Source of the DNA: CAYRVX01 sp964642165
GTDB lineage: Bacteria > Planctomycetota > Phycisphaerae > SM23-33
Assembly: GCA_964642165.1 (NCBI GenBank)
Contig: CAZXOC010000197.1
Location: forward strand, 1 to 14,571
Direction: 5' to 3'
Length of the DNA stretch: 14,571 nucleotides
Below, in pieces: positions 1 to 7,797 of this stretch; position 1 is the first letter of the stretch; each line of letters begins with the position of its first letter. A model generated the notes under the pieces. The model saw nothing but the letters and a program-made list of their open reading frames with translations, did no database searches and was not told the DNA's origin. A program made the position numbers and the translations under genes.

Positions 1-594
1 CCCCCACGAGCGCACCTCGGCGGCGATCTTCCGACGCAGGAACCAGATGGTCACGAACGTCGGGTAGGCCAGCACGACGGGCAGGCCCAGGACCGCGGCG
101 AAGATGGAGAAGCCCCTCATCATGCCCTGGAACTCCACGGGCATCGGCCCCATGCCTGCCGGCATCGGCAGTTCGGCGACGAACTTCATCTGGAAGACGA
201 ACCCGAAGGCCGCCAGGGCGACCCCGAGGGCGGCGTAGCAGAAGTGCAGCGGGCGGGCCCGGCGCTGGCGCTTCGTCAGGGCCAGCCCCGCCAGGAGGAG
301 CGTCCCGTACGTGACCGTGCTCAGCACGCTCGAGGCGATCTGCCAGGACGTCACCCAGGCCGGCATCTTGGGCTGGAAGCGGGCGAACCGGGGGATGAGC
401 TTGAGGATCTGCCCGCCCGGGTTGGCGAGGGCCAGCGCCATCATGGCCAGGAAGATGCCGGCGACGGCGACGGAGACGTAGCCGACGGCCACCGGCCAAC
501 GGGACCCCGGCGGGCGCAGCACGGGCGCGGGGGGGAGGACCTGCCCGGGCGGCCGAGCCGGCGGCGGGGCCTGCGGTGGGGGAAGGGCGGACAT
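1..594 (-). CDS. Hypothetical four-helix membrane protein with proline-rich N-terminus (3' end off the window)
   Basis: Reading leftwards from the ATG at 594, the frame stays open for 198 codons to the window edge, so the C-terminus is missing. The start is supported by an AGGGAG ribosome-binding site seven bases upstream. Residues 1-33 are a proline/alanine-rich, probably disordered cytoplasmic tail. Four hydrophobic stretches follow at about 35-57, 86-107, 117-139 and 163-186, with a basic loop KRQRRAR at 108-114 and a methionine/proline-rich loop near 141-158. The helix ends in RRK, then the reading frame leaves the window. It lies 38 bases downstream of the phosphohexomutase-like gene on the same strand, so the two are probably co-transcribed. 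I do not recognise the family and no catalytic motif is visible. The reading frame and membrane nature are well supported; the function is unknown. Confidence 0.75.
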   Translation of the reverse strand, partial: MSALPPPQAPPPARPPGQVLPPAPVLRPPGSRWPVAVGYVSVAVAGIFLAMMALALANPGGQILKLIPRFARFQPKMPAWVTSWQIASSVLSTVTYGTLLLAGLALTKRQRRARPLHFCYAALGVALAAFGFVFQMKFVAELPMPAGMGPMPVEFQGMMRGFSIFAAVLGLPVVLAYPTFVTIWFLRRKIAAEVRSWG

Positions 595-632
595 AGCGAT
601 CTCCCTTGTGACGGGTAGACGGCGGCAAGGCC

Positions 633-2015
633 CTACGGCGTGGCCGGCGCGCCGAGAATCCCCTTCAGCTCGTCGAGCTTCTCGTTCATCGTCTCCTCGT
701 CCCGGGCCTCCAGGGACAGGCGGAGGCGCGGCTCGGTGTTCGACGGCCGCACGTTGAACCACCAGTCCTCGTACTGGCACGTCACGCCGTCGAGGTAATC
801 GATTTCCGCGTCCGCGAAGGCCGCCTCGACGGCCTTCATCTTGGCCCGCCCGTCGTCGGCGGGGAAGCTGATCTCGCCGGTGTGCCAGTAGCGTTTCAGC
901 GGGGTCACCAGCTCGCTCAGCGGGCGGTCCCGGGCGGACAGCATGCTGGCCGTCACCGCCAGGGCGATCGCCCCGCTGTCGCAGTTGAAGTTGTCGCGGA
1001 AGTAGAAGTGCCCGTTGATCTCCCCGGCGAACAGGCCGTGCCCGTCGGCCATGGCCTTCTGCATGAAACCGCGCCCGACCCGCTCGCGCCGGGGCACGCC
1101 GCCGGCGGCGCGGATCTCATCCGGCAGGACGCGGCTGCTGCGCAGGTCGTAGACGATCGTCCCGCCGGGGGCGTCGCGCAGGAAATGCGCCGCCAGCAGC
1201 GCCGTGAGGAGGTCGCCGCGAACGGCCTGGCCCTGCTCGTCCACGAAGACGCAGCGTTCGGCCCCGCCGTCGAGACAGACGCCGAAGTCGGCCGACCGGG
1301 CCACCACCGCCTCCGCCGTGGGGCGCCGGCTTTCCTCGAGCGTCGGGTCGAGGCGATGCGCCGGCGGGGCGCCGGTCTCGAAGTTCAGCGGGACGATGCG
1401 GAGATCCGTGTCGTCGAACACGGCCGGGAGCATCTTCCCCGCCATGCCGTTGGCGGCGTCGGCGACGACGGTCAGCGGGCGGCGGAGGTCCAGGAAGCGC
1501 CGCACGTGCTCGCGGTAGGCGTCCCACAGGTCGACCTTCTGGACGGGGGCCATGGACGCCCCGGCGGGCATGCGGCGGAGCGTCCGCACGATGTGCTGGA
1601 TCTCCTTGAGCCCGGTGCTCTGCGCGACGGGTCGGGCCTTCACCCCCGCGATCTTGAAGCCGTTGTCCTCGACGGGATTGTGCGAGGCCGTCACCTGGAT
1701 GCCCCCGCACGTGGCGAGGTGGTTGATGGCGAAGTAGAGCATGGGCGTGTCGACCATGCCGAGGAGCGTGCAGCCGGCCCCGCTGGCCGTGATGCCCGAG
1801 ATCAGCGCCTCCACGAGCGCGGGGCTGTGCGGTCGCATGTCGTGGCCGACGACGAGGCGGTTGCTGGACGCCTGCCCGCGCTCGTAGCCGCTCAGGAGGC
1901 TCCGAAGGAACTGCGCCGCGGCGTGCCCGATCTTCCAGGCGAGGTCCTCGTCGATTTCCTCGCCGTACAGCCCCCGAATATCGCAGGCCCGGAACACCGT
2001 GTCGATGACGGACAT
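633..2015 (-). CDS. Phosphomannomutase/phosphoglucomutase-family protein with altered active-site loops
   Basis: This 460-residue protein has the length and full domain order of the bacterial alpha-D-phosphohexomutases (ManB/AlgC type), which interconvert hexose 1- and 6-phosphates in the cytosol to supply nucleotide sugars. The N-terminal FRACDIRG (8-15) matches the usual FRAYDIRG. The phosphoserine loop TASHNP is intact, with Ser111, and so is the C-terminal phosphate-binding loop RPSNTEP (423-429). Three other loops differ from the family: the metal loop is DGGAER (249-254) instead of DGDxDR, the sugar loop is GEINGH (331-336) instead of GExSGH, and the TGH/VGH loop reads VGRGFMQ (about 313-319). 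The start has a GGAAAGG ribosome-binding site and the gene has its own likely promoter at 2051-2079. Family membership is clear; normal mutase activity is doubtful because two of three metal-binding aspartates are replaced, so I give no symbol. Confidence 0.92.
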   Translation of the reverse strand: MSVIDTVFRACDIRGLYGEEIDEDLAWKIGHAAAQFLRSLLSGYERGQASSNRLVVGHDMRPHSPALVEALISGITASGAGCTLLGMVDTPMLYFAINHLATCGGIQVTASHNPVEDNGFKIAGVKARPVAQSTGLKEIQHIVRTLRRMPAGASMAPVQKVDLWDAYREHVRRFLDLRRPLTVVADAANGMAGKMLPAVFDDTDLRIVPLNFETGAPPAHRLDPTLEESRRPTAEAVVARSADFGVCLDGGAERCVFVDEQGQAVRGDLLTALLAAHFLRDAPGGTIVYDLRSSRVLPDEIRAAGGVPRRERVGRGFMQKAMADGHGLFAGEINGHFYFRDNFNCDSGAIALAVTASMLSARDRPLSELVTPLKRYWHTGEISFPADDGRAKMKAVEAAFADAEIDYLDGVTCQYEDWWFNVRPSNTEPRLRLSLEARDEETMNEKLDELKGILGAPATP

Positions 2016-2050
2016 GATCTGCCCTTTCCTCGTTGGCGGCGGGGGTTTCG

Positions 2051-2079
2051 ATTATTCTCGATCCCCGGGGGGATTGCAA
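2051..2079 (-). promoter_or_regulatory. Predicted sigma-70 promoter for the phosphohexomutase-like gene
   Basis: On the minus strand, a TTGCAA -35 box (2079-2074, 4/6 to consensus) and an AATAAT -10 box (2056-2051, 5/6) are separated by 17 bases, about 35 bases upstream of the ATG at 2015. It sits back to back with the plus-strand promoter at 2093-2120, so the 149-base gap is a compact divergent control region. Confidence 0.5.
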
Positions 2080-2092
2080 ACGCGAATCCCGT

Positions 2093-2120
2093 TTGACAGC
2101 CCGACGGGCGTGCGTATAAT
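2093..2120 (+). promoter_or_regulatory. Consensus sigma-70 promoter for the first TolC-like lipoprotein gene
   Basis: A perfect TTGACA (2093-2098) and a perfect TATAAT (2115-2120) are separated by 16 bases, 44 bases upstream of the ATG at 2165. Perfect hexamers are rare by chance in such GC-rich DNA. The next gene has the same arrangement at 4217-4244. Confidence 0.85.
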
Positions 2121-2164
2121 CGCCCGAAACCGGCGTCGGTTCGACTTCTTGGACAAGGACGACC

Positions 2165-4171
2165 ATGAAGGACTCACCCCTGCTGCTGCTGGCGTCCCTC
2201 GGCTTGCTGGGGGTCGTCGGCGGCTGTGTCTCCCCCGGCGAGATGGACGTGGACCTGGTGGGTCGCTACCAGCGTGCCATGGCCGCCCGCGGCGCGCAGG
2301 TGCGCGCGGGCACGGGGGGACTGGACCTGCTGCGTCCGACCCGGAGCGAGACCGGCCCGAAGCTCGCCGTCGAGCCTATCGTCGTCGATCGGGTCGTCGA
2401 GACGACGGCGACGCACCGCCTGCTCGGCACGCTGGAGGATCCCGAAACCAAGCAGCTCCGCAAGCGCGTGGAGATCGGCCGGACCATCAAGACGACGACC
2501 TACCGGCGCGACGGCGCGACCGGGAAGCGGACGAGCAAGGAGTCGATCGACGAGAAGAAGCCGCGCATCGCCCTGTTGGACGAGGTGCCCCGCGACGTGC
2601 GCGACGTCGACATCTACCGGGTCGGCGAGCGCTCCCGCGCGCCGGCGCGTCTGCCCCGCAGCAAGCACCTCGTCCGCCTCAGCCTCCGGGACACGGTCAT
2701 GCGGGCGCTGGCCAACAACCTCGACATCCGCGTGGTGAGCTACGACCCGGCCATCAGCCGCGAGGACATGGTCCGCGCGGCGGCGGCGTTCGACTACACC
2801 GTCTTCGGCGCCGTCAGCTACACCAAGGACGAGAAGCAGCGCGCCCAGACCTTCGCCGGGGACATCAACCGCCTGCGCAACTGGTCCCTGGGCGTTCGCC
2901 AGCACACCGTCACCGGCGCGGAGTGGTCTCTCGAGTGGGCCATGAGCCGCGCCTGGGACAACTCGTCGTCCTTCTTCACCACCCTCCGGACCCGCTACGA
3001 GCCGACCGTCGTCCTGCAGGTCAGCCAGCCGCTGCTTCGCGACGCTTGGCCGGAGGTCAACCTCGCGCAGCTTCGCATCGCCCGCCTCAACACGCGGATC
3101 GGCGAGCAGGACTTCCGCGCGAAGGTCGAGGAGGTCATCACCCAGGTGGTCTCCACTTACTGGGCGCTGGTCCAGGCTCGCCGCGAGGTCGAGATCGCCG
3201 AGCGCCTCCTGGAGGTCACCAGGGAGACCTACGAGCGCGTCATCGGGCGCGCCGACCTGGACGCCACCGAGGCCAGCATCAAGCAGGTGGAGGCCTCCGT
3301 GCGGATTCGCCAGGCCGCCCTCATCCGTGCCCGCAAGATCGCCCAGGACGTGCAGGACGCCCTCGCCCGCCTCCTCGCCGACGTGCAGATCAACGTGCTG
3401 AGCGGCTACGAGGTCGTCCCCACCACTCCCGCGATCGAGGAGCAGGTCCACGTCAGCGCCACGGAGCAGATGATGACGGCCCTGCGGCACAATCCGCTGT
3501 TGGAGCAGGCGCGTCTGGCCGTCGCCGCCTCGGCGATCAACGTCCGCGTGGCGAAGAACCAGACGCTGCCCAACCTGGAGCTGACGGCCTCGACGGGCCT
3601 CCAGGGCCTGTCGCGCCAGGCCAAGCAGGCCCACGACGAGCTGTTCCGCGGCGATTACCTGAGCTACAGCATCGGGCTGACGCTGGAGTACCCCGTCGGC
3701 AACCGCGAGCGGCTCGCCAGCCTTCGCCAGCGCCAGTTCGAGTACACCAAGGCCATCGTGTCGATGCAGAACGCCGCCGACCAGATCGCCCTGGCCGTCA
3801 ACGAGCGGGCGCGCCAGATCGAGACCGCCCACGAGGAGCTGCTGGCCCAGCGCGCCGCCGTCGAGGCCGCCCGCATCCAGTTGCAGGCGCTGGAGGACAC
3901 GGAGCGCATCCGAGGCCGCCTGACGCCCGAGTTCCTCCGCGTCAAGCTCGATGCCCAGGTGACGCTGGCGACGGCGGCGCGGTCGGAGACCCAGGCCCTC
4001 GTCGACTACAACACGGCCATGGCCGAGCTCGCCCGGGCCACCGGCACCACGCTGGAGCTTCACCGCGTCCGCATCGCCATGCCCCACGCCGTGAACGGCA
4101 CCTGGCCCGCGATCGCGCCGCCGGGCGGCATGCCCGCCACGGGACCGGCGAAGCGCAAGGGCCAACCGTAG
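2165..4171 (+). CDS. TolC-family outer-membrane efflux lipoprotein, paralogue 1
   Basis: The 668-residue product starts with a lipoprotein signal peptide ending in VVGGC, so Cys21 is the likely lipidated residue; Val at +2 does not signal inner-membrane retention. Residues about 22-165 form an extension not typical of TolC, containing threonine-rich beta-like segments (ETTATHR near 79-85, TIKTTTYRRDGATG at 107-120). From about 168 to 640 the protein resembles the outer membrane efflux protein repeats: long heptad-like helices rich in Ala, Glu, Arg and Gln, the segment AWPEVNLAQLRIARLN, and a VGNR segment before the final helices. The tail is proline-rich. Such proteins form trimeric channels that work with inner-membrane pumps and periplasmic adaptors, but neither is encoded nearby. 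A ribosome-binding site (AAGGA, 2155-2159) supports the start. It is paralogous to the next gene. The export substrate is unknown. Confidence 0.85.
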   Translation: MKDSPLLLLASLGLLGVVGGCVSPGEMDVDLVGRYQRAMAARGAQVRAGTGGLDLLRPTRSETGPKLAVEPIVVDRVVETTATHRLLGTLEDPETKQLRKRVEIGRTIKTTTYRRDGATGKRTSKESIDEKKPRIALLDEVPRDVRDVDIYRVGERSRAPARLPRSKHLVRLSLRDTVMRALANNLDIRVVSYDPAISREDMVRAAAAFDYTVFGAVSYTKDEKQRAQTFAGDINRLRNWSLGVRQHTVTGAEWSLEWAMSRAWDNSSSFFTTLRTRYEPTVVLQVSQPLLRDAWPEVNLAQLRIARLNTRIGEQDFRAKVEEVITQVVSTYWALVQARREVEIAERLLEVTRETYERVIGRADLDATEASIKQVEASVRIRQAALIRARKIAQDVQDALARLLADVQINVLSGYEVVPTTPAIEEQVHVSATEQMMTALRHNPLLEQARLAVAASAINVRVAKNQTLPNLELTASTGLQGLSRQAKQAHDELFRGDYLSYSIGLTLEYPVGNRERLASLRQRQFEYTKAIVSMQNAADQIALAVNERARQIETAHEELLAQRAAVEAARIQLQALEDTERIRGRLTPEFLRVKLDAQVTLATAARSETQALVDYNTAMAELARATGTTLELHRVRIAMPHAVNGTWPAIAPPGGMPATGPAKRKGQP

Positions 4172-4216
4172 CGAGGCCCCGGGCTCCGCGGACCCCGCGC
4201 CGCGGTCGATGCCCAT

Positions 4217-4244
4217 TTGACACGCTTCGCGCGCCGGCTATAAT
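4217..4244 (+). promoter_or_regulatory. Consensus sigma-70 promoter for the second TolC-like lipoprotein gene
   Basis: TTGACA (4217-4222) and TATAAT (4239-4244) are both perfect and separated by 16 bases, 32 bases upstream of the ATG at 4277. It sits in the 105-base gap after the first paralogue, so the second gene can be transcribed on its own. No clear T-tract terminator is visible in this gap. Confidence 0.85.
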
Positions 4245-4276
4245 CCCACCCGGATTCTTGTCTTCTCAGGAGTGCC

Positions 4277-6658
4277 ATGGATTCCTGCGGTACCGCCAAG
4301 GCATTGGCGGCCGCCGTCCTCCTGGTGGTCGGCGGCTGTGTCGCGCCCGGCGAGCTGGACGCCGGTCGCCTGGCCGCCTACCGGCAGGCCATGAGCCACA
4401 GCTCTGCCCGGGCGCCGAGGCCCGGCATCCTGTGCGACTCGCTCCTGCCGGCCGCCGGGCTGCCTCTGCCCGAGCTGGCGAAGGACGAGGTCGTCGAGCG
4501 GATCACCGAGACGACCCGCGCCTACGACCCCAATCTCGAGCGCCAGGGGGATCGCCTGCGCGACCGCATCAAGACGACCGTGCTCGTCACCGATTGCGCC
4601 CTGAATCCGCAGACGGGCGAGCCGGAGCCGAAGACGGCCGAGCAAGTCCGCCGGGTCGAGACGGAGGCGACCCGCACGTTCCGGCTCGTGCCGCGCCCGG
4701 GCCGACCGGACAGGCCGCCACGTCAGGTCCTCGTCGGCACGGTCGAGAAGAGGACGCAGTTCGTTCGCGATCCGAAGACCGGCACGCTCCTTCGTTCGGC
4801 CGAGATCGTCACGACGAGCACCTACGACCCCAACGCCGACGACGCCGGCGAAGGCCGGCTTGACGAGGACGAGGAACCGCGCGTTCGCGTTCACACCAAG
4901 GTCCGGACGAGGACGTTCCGCCGGCACGCGCCCGGCGGGGCATCGACGAGACCGGACCACGTCCGGCAGACCGACCGCGAAAGCAGGTCCACGATCCCGC
5001 GCTGGCGGCTCGACGCGATCTCCGGGCAGCCGCGAGCCGGCAAGACCACCGAGCGGGCGCGCGTCGGCCGCAAACACGGCAGGCCCGCGCTGCTCACCGG
5101 CACCCGCAAGCTCGTCCACCTGCCCCTCGAAGGGGTGATCGCCGCCGCCTTGGCGGCCAACCCCGACATCCGCGTGGTGAGCCTCGAGCCGGCGATCTCA
5201 CGGCAGGTGATGATCGAGGCCGCCGCCGCGTTCGACTACACGCTCTTCCTCGACATGAGCTTCCTCAAGGAGGAGGGGGGCAATCCCGCGCGGGGGCTGT
5301 TCGACGACGCCCGACGCATCCGCAGTTGGTCGGCGGGCCTCCGCCGGGTCACTCCCACCGGCGCGGCCTGGTCGCTGCGGTCGTCGCTGAGCCGCAACTG
5401 GGACTCCTCCGAGTTCGACGGGCTCTACAAGTACTCGACGGTCCTGGAGGTCACGCAGCCGCTGCTTCGCGGGGCCTGGCCGGAGGTCAACCTCGCGGCG
5501 TTGCGGATCGCCCGGCTGAACGCCCGGCTGAGCGACGTGGAGTTCCGCGCGAAGGTGGAGGAGATCGTCACCGCCGTGACCGCGGCGTACTGGGAGCTGG
5601 TTCGGGCGCGGCGGACGCTGCGCGTGCAGGAGCGCCTGCTCCGCACGACGCGGGAGACCTTGCGGAACGTCCGCGCCCGCATCGGGCTCGACGCCACGCG
5701 CGCCCAGGCCAAGCAGGTCGAGGCCTCCCTCAAGCGCCGCAAGGCCGATCTGATCGACACCCGGCGCGCCATCGGCGACGCCCAGGACCGCCTGCTCAGC
5801 CTCGCCCCTCACCCGGACCTCCGCGCCCTGGGCGCCCATGAGTTCGCGCCCGTCACGCCGCCCCCGCAGGGCAAGGCGCATCTCAACCCCGCCGAGCAGC
5901 TCCTGGCCGCCTTGCGGCACAGCCCGCAGATGGAGCAGGCCCGACTGGCCATCGCCGCCGCCGCGGTGGACGTCACCGTGGCGGAGAACGAGGCGCTGCC
6001 GGTCCTGGACATCTCCGCCGCCGTGGAGACCCAGGGCTTCCGCCGCAGCCTCGACTGGCCTCACCGCACCGTCCAGACGGGCGATCCGGTCATCGCCTAC
6101 CGCATGGAGAGCACCCCCCAGGGGGCTCGCCGCGTGCCCGTCCGCGCCGACGACTGCATCCTGGGCTACCGCCTCAACCTGCTGTTCGAGTACCCCATCG
6201 GCAACCGCCGCGCCGAGGCCGAGCTTCGTCGCCGCCGCCTTCGGCACACCCAGTCCATCGCCGCCATGCAGAAGACGGCCAATGACCTGGCCCTCGCGAT
6301 CCGCGAGCAGATCCGCCGCGTCGAGCGGACCTATGCGAAGGTCGAGGCCTACCGGGGCGCCGCCGAGGCCGCCGCCGCCGAGCTCCAGGGACTCACCGAC
6401 AGCGAACGCGGGCTGCCCCGCCTGGAGCCGGCCTTCCTGCGGACCAAGCTCCAGGCCCAGCGCGACGTCGCCCGCGCTGAGGAGAACGTCGAGCAGGCCC
6501 TCTTCGAGTACAACACCGCGCGGGCCGAGCTCAGCCGCATCACCGGCACCGTCCTGGAGCTGAATCGGGTGAAGCTTGCCCTGCCCGTGGCGCCCGACCT
6601 GCCGCAACCCCGCAAGCCCGGCCCGCCCGTCGGGCCCGGGAGCCCGGCCATGCCCTGA
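4277..6658 (+). CDS. TolC-family outer-membrane efflux lipoprotein, paralogue 2, with enlarged repeat-bearing N-terminal extension
   Basis: The 793-residue product is a diverged copy of the preceding gene. Its signal peptide ends in VVGGC with Cys21 and continues VAPGELD, nearly the same as VSPGEMD in paralogue 1. The extension before the channel domain is about 110 residues longer (22-277) and holds several short beta-like units of the style T-x-T/R-x-x-x-DP-x-TG: ETTRAYDP (78-85), IKTTVLVTD then NPQTG (98-114), KRTQFVRDPKTG (158-169), IVTTSTYDP (177-185) and KVRTRTF (208-214). The TolC-like domain runs from about 278 to 765 with AWPEVNLAALRIARLNARL and a YPIGNRR segment; it also carries an insertion of roughly 25 residues before YPIGNRR. 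An AGGAG sequence four bases before the ATG supports the start. No pump or adaptor gene is adjacent. Family call is good; partner and substrate are unknown. Confidence 0.85.
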   Translation: MDSCGTAKALAAAVLLVVGGCVAPGELDAGRLAAYRQAMSHSSARAPRPGILCDSLLPAAGLPLPELAKDEVVERITETTRAYDPNLERQGDRLRDRIKTTVLVTDCALNPQTGEPEPKTAEQVRRVETEATRTFRLVPRPGRPDRPPRQVLVGTVEKRTQFVRDPKTGTLLRSAEIVTTSTYDPNADDAGEGRLDEDEEPRVRVHTKVRTRTFRRHAPGGASTRPDHVRQTDRESRSTIPRWRLDAISGQPRAGKTTERARVGRKHGRPALLTGTRKLVHLPLEGVIAAALAANPDIRVVSLEPAISRQVMIEAAAAFDYTLFLDMSFLKEEGGNPARGLFDDARRIRSWSAGLRRVTPTGAAWSLRSSLSRNWDSSEFDGLYKYSTVLEVTQPLLRGAWPEVNLAALRIARLNARLSDVEFRAKVEEIVTAVTAAYWELVRARRTLRVQERLLRTTRETLRNVRARIGLDATRAQAKQVEASLKRRKADLIDTRRAIGDAQDRLLSLAPHPDLRALGAHEFAPVTPPPQGKAHLNPAEQLLAALRHSPQMEQARLAIAAAAVDVTVAENEALPVLDISAAVETQGFRRSLDWPHRTVQTGDPVIAYRMESTPQGARRVPVRADDCILGYRLNLLFEYPIGNRRAEAELRRRRLRHTQSIAAMQKTANDLALAIREQIRRVERTYAKVEAYRGAAEAAAAELQGLTDSERGLPRLEPAFLRTKLQAQRDVARAEENVEQALFEYNTARAELSRITGTVLELNRVKLALPVAPDLPQPRKPGPPVGPGSPAMP

Positions 6659-6741
6659 CGAGCCCCCTCCCGCCCCCTCGAACCGCCCGGGGATCCCGTC
6701 TTGCCGCCGGCCGGGGCACGCCCCCGGAACCGGGCAGAAAC

Positions 6742-6790
6742 TCGCACTTTCCTCGCGGCGGTGACATACTGCTGTCACTGCCAAGTGCGA
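6742..6790 (+). promoter_or_regulatory. Nested inverted repeats upstream of the WYL regulator (candidate operator or 5' hairpin)
   Basis: The inner dyad pairs GGCGGTGACA (6757-6766) with TGTCACTGCC (6773-6782) around a 6-base centre, 9 of 10 pairs matching. An outer perfect 8-base pair, TCGCACTT (6742-6749) and AAGTGCGA (6783-6790), flanks it, directly abutting the inner arm on the right and separated by seven bases on the left. A weak extended -10 (TG-C-GATAAC, 6786-6794) overlaps the right end. The position, 22 bases before the WYL start codon, fits an autoregulatory operator. Binding by that protein is inference. Confidence 0.55.
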
Positions 6791-6811
6791 TAACTTTGGG
6801 GATACGAACCC

Positions 6812-7795
6812 ATGAGCATCAGTCGAATCTACAGGCTGTTGCGGCTCATCACGCTGTTGCAGGCCGGCCGCGGGTACTCCGCCGACGACCTCTCCCGCGA
6901 GCTCGAGGTCAGCCGACGGACCATCTTCCGGGACCTGAACATGCTGGAGATGGCCCACATCCCGTACTACTACGACCCGAAGAGCGCCGGCTACCACATC
7001 AGCCACCACTTCTTCCTGCCACCGATCAACCTCACGCTGGCCGAGTCGCTGGCGATCCTCCTGCTGGCCGGGCGACTGAAATCGACGTCGCGGCTGCCGC
7101 TGATGGCCGAGGCCGCCCGGGCGGCCATGAAGGTCGAGAGCGCCCTGCCCCAGCGCATCCGCGAGCACGTCGGCAGCATCCTGGATCGGCTGCACGTGGT
7201 CCTCGGGCCCACCAGCCGCCACGAGGGCGTCGAGCCCGTCTTCCACGACCTGATCCGCGCCATCGGGGCCCGGAAGGTCTGCCGCCTGGTCTACATCAGC
7301 TTCCACGAGCGGCGCCAGATCCGCGCCACCGTCGAGCCGTGGCGGCTCGTCTTCGTCAGCCGGGCGTGGTACCTCATCGCCCACTCGCGAAGGCACAGGG
7401 AGGCCCGAACCTTCAAGCTCGGGCGCATCCGAAAGCTCACCGTCACCGACGAGGCCTTCGAGCGCCGCGGCGGCGCGGACCGGGAGAAGCTCTTCGGCGA
7501 CGCCTGGAGCATGATCCCCGAGGGCAAGCTCTACCGCGTACACCTCCACTTCCAGAAGAAGGTCGCCGGCAACGTCGCGGAGGTCCAGTGGCACCCTTCC
7601 CAAAGGGTCCAGTGGAACGACGACGGGTCCATCGAGTTCCACGTTCGGGTGGACGGCCTGGGGGAGATCGCCTGGTGGGTCCTCGGCTACGGCGACGAGG
7701 TCGAGGTCGTCGCGCCGGCAGAGCTGCGGCGGCGCATCGCCGCGGTCGCGGCCAAGGTCGCACGGAAACACCAACCGAAACGGAAAGGGCGCTGA
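6812..7795 (+). CDS. YafY/PafB-like HTH and WYL-domain transcriptional regulator
   Basis: The 327-residue protein begins with a winged helix-turn-helix of the HTH_11/DeoR type (about residues 5-60). The recognition region DDLSRELEVSRRTIFRDLNML is characteristic; the pattern SRRTIxRDL is the family hallmark. A linker follows, then a WYL domain at about 145-230 containing W186-Y187-L188 and the arginine-rich RTFKLGRIRKL, and a C-terminal extension to about 320. WYL domains sense ligands, often nucleic acids or small molecules, and regulate DNA repair, defence or metabolic genes. The product is a cytosolic DNA-binding protein. The start is the first ATG after a nested dyad at 6742-6790 that could be its own operator. 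The stop lies two bases before the next gene (dtd), implying a shared transcript. The target genes are not evident here; control of itself and dtd is the simplest guess. Confidence 0.9.
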   Translation: MSISRIYRLLRLITLLQAGRGYSADDLSRELEVSRRTIFRDLNMLEMAHIPYYYDPKSAGYHISHHFFLPPINLTLAESLAILLLAGRLKSTSRLPLMAEAARAAMKVESALPQRIREHVGSILDRLHVVLGPTSRHEGVEPVFHDLIRAIGARKVCRLVYISFHERRQIRATVEPWRLVFVSRAWYLIAHSRRHREARTFKLGRIRKLTVTDEAFERRGGADREKLFGDAWSMIPEGKLYRVHLHFQKKVAGNVAEVQWHPSQRVQWNDDGSIEFHVRVDGLGEIAWWVLGYGDEVEVVAPAELRRRIAAVAAKVARKHQPKRKGR

Positions 7796-7797
7796 GC

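Noticed and set aside
2174..4216. Minus-strand frame of 680 codons
   Set aside because: It mirrors the first TolC-like gene and has no family features; it is an antisense shadow.
1999..4863. Long plus-strand frame of 954 codons across both lipoprotein genes
   Set aside because: It is low-complexity Arg/Pro/Gly/Ala, typical of an out-of-frame reading of GC-rich coding DNA, and overlaps two genes with clear lipoboxes and promoters.
5198..7774. Minus-strand frame of 858 codons
   Set aside because: It lies antisense to two well-supported genes and has the repetitive composition of a high-GC antisense shadow, with no recognisable motif.
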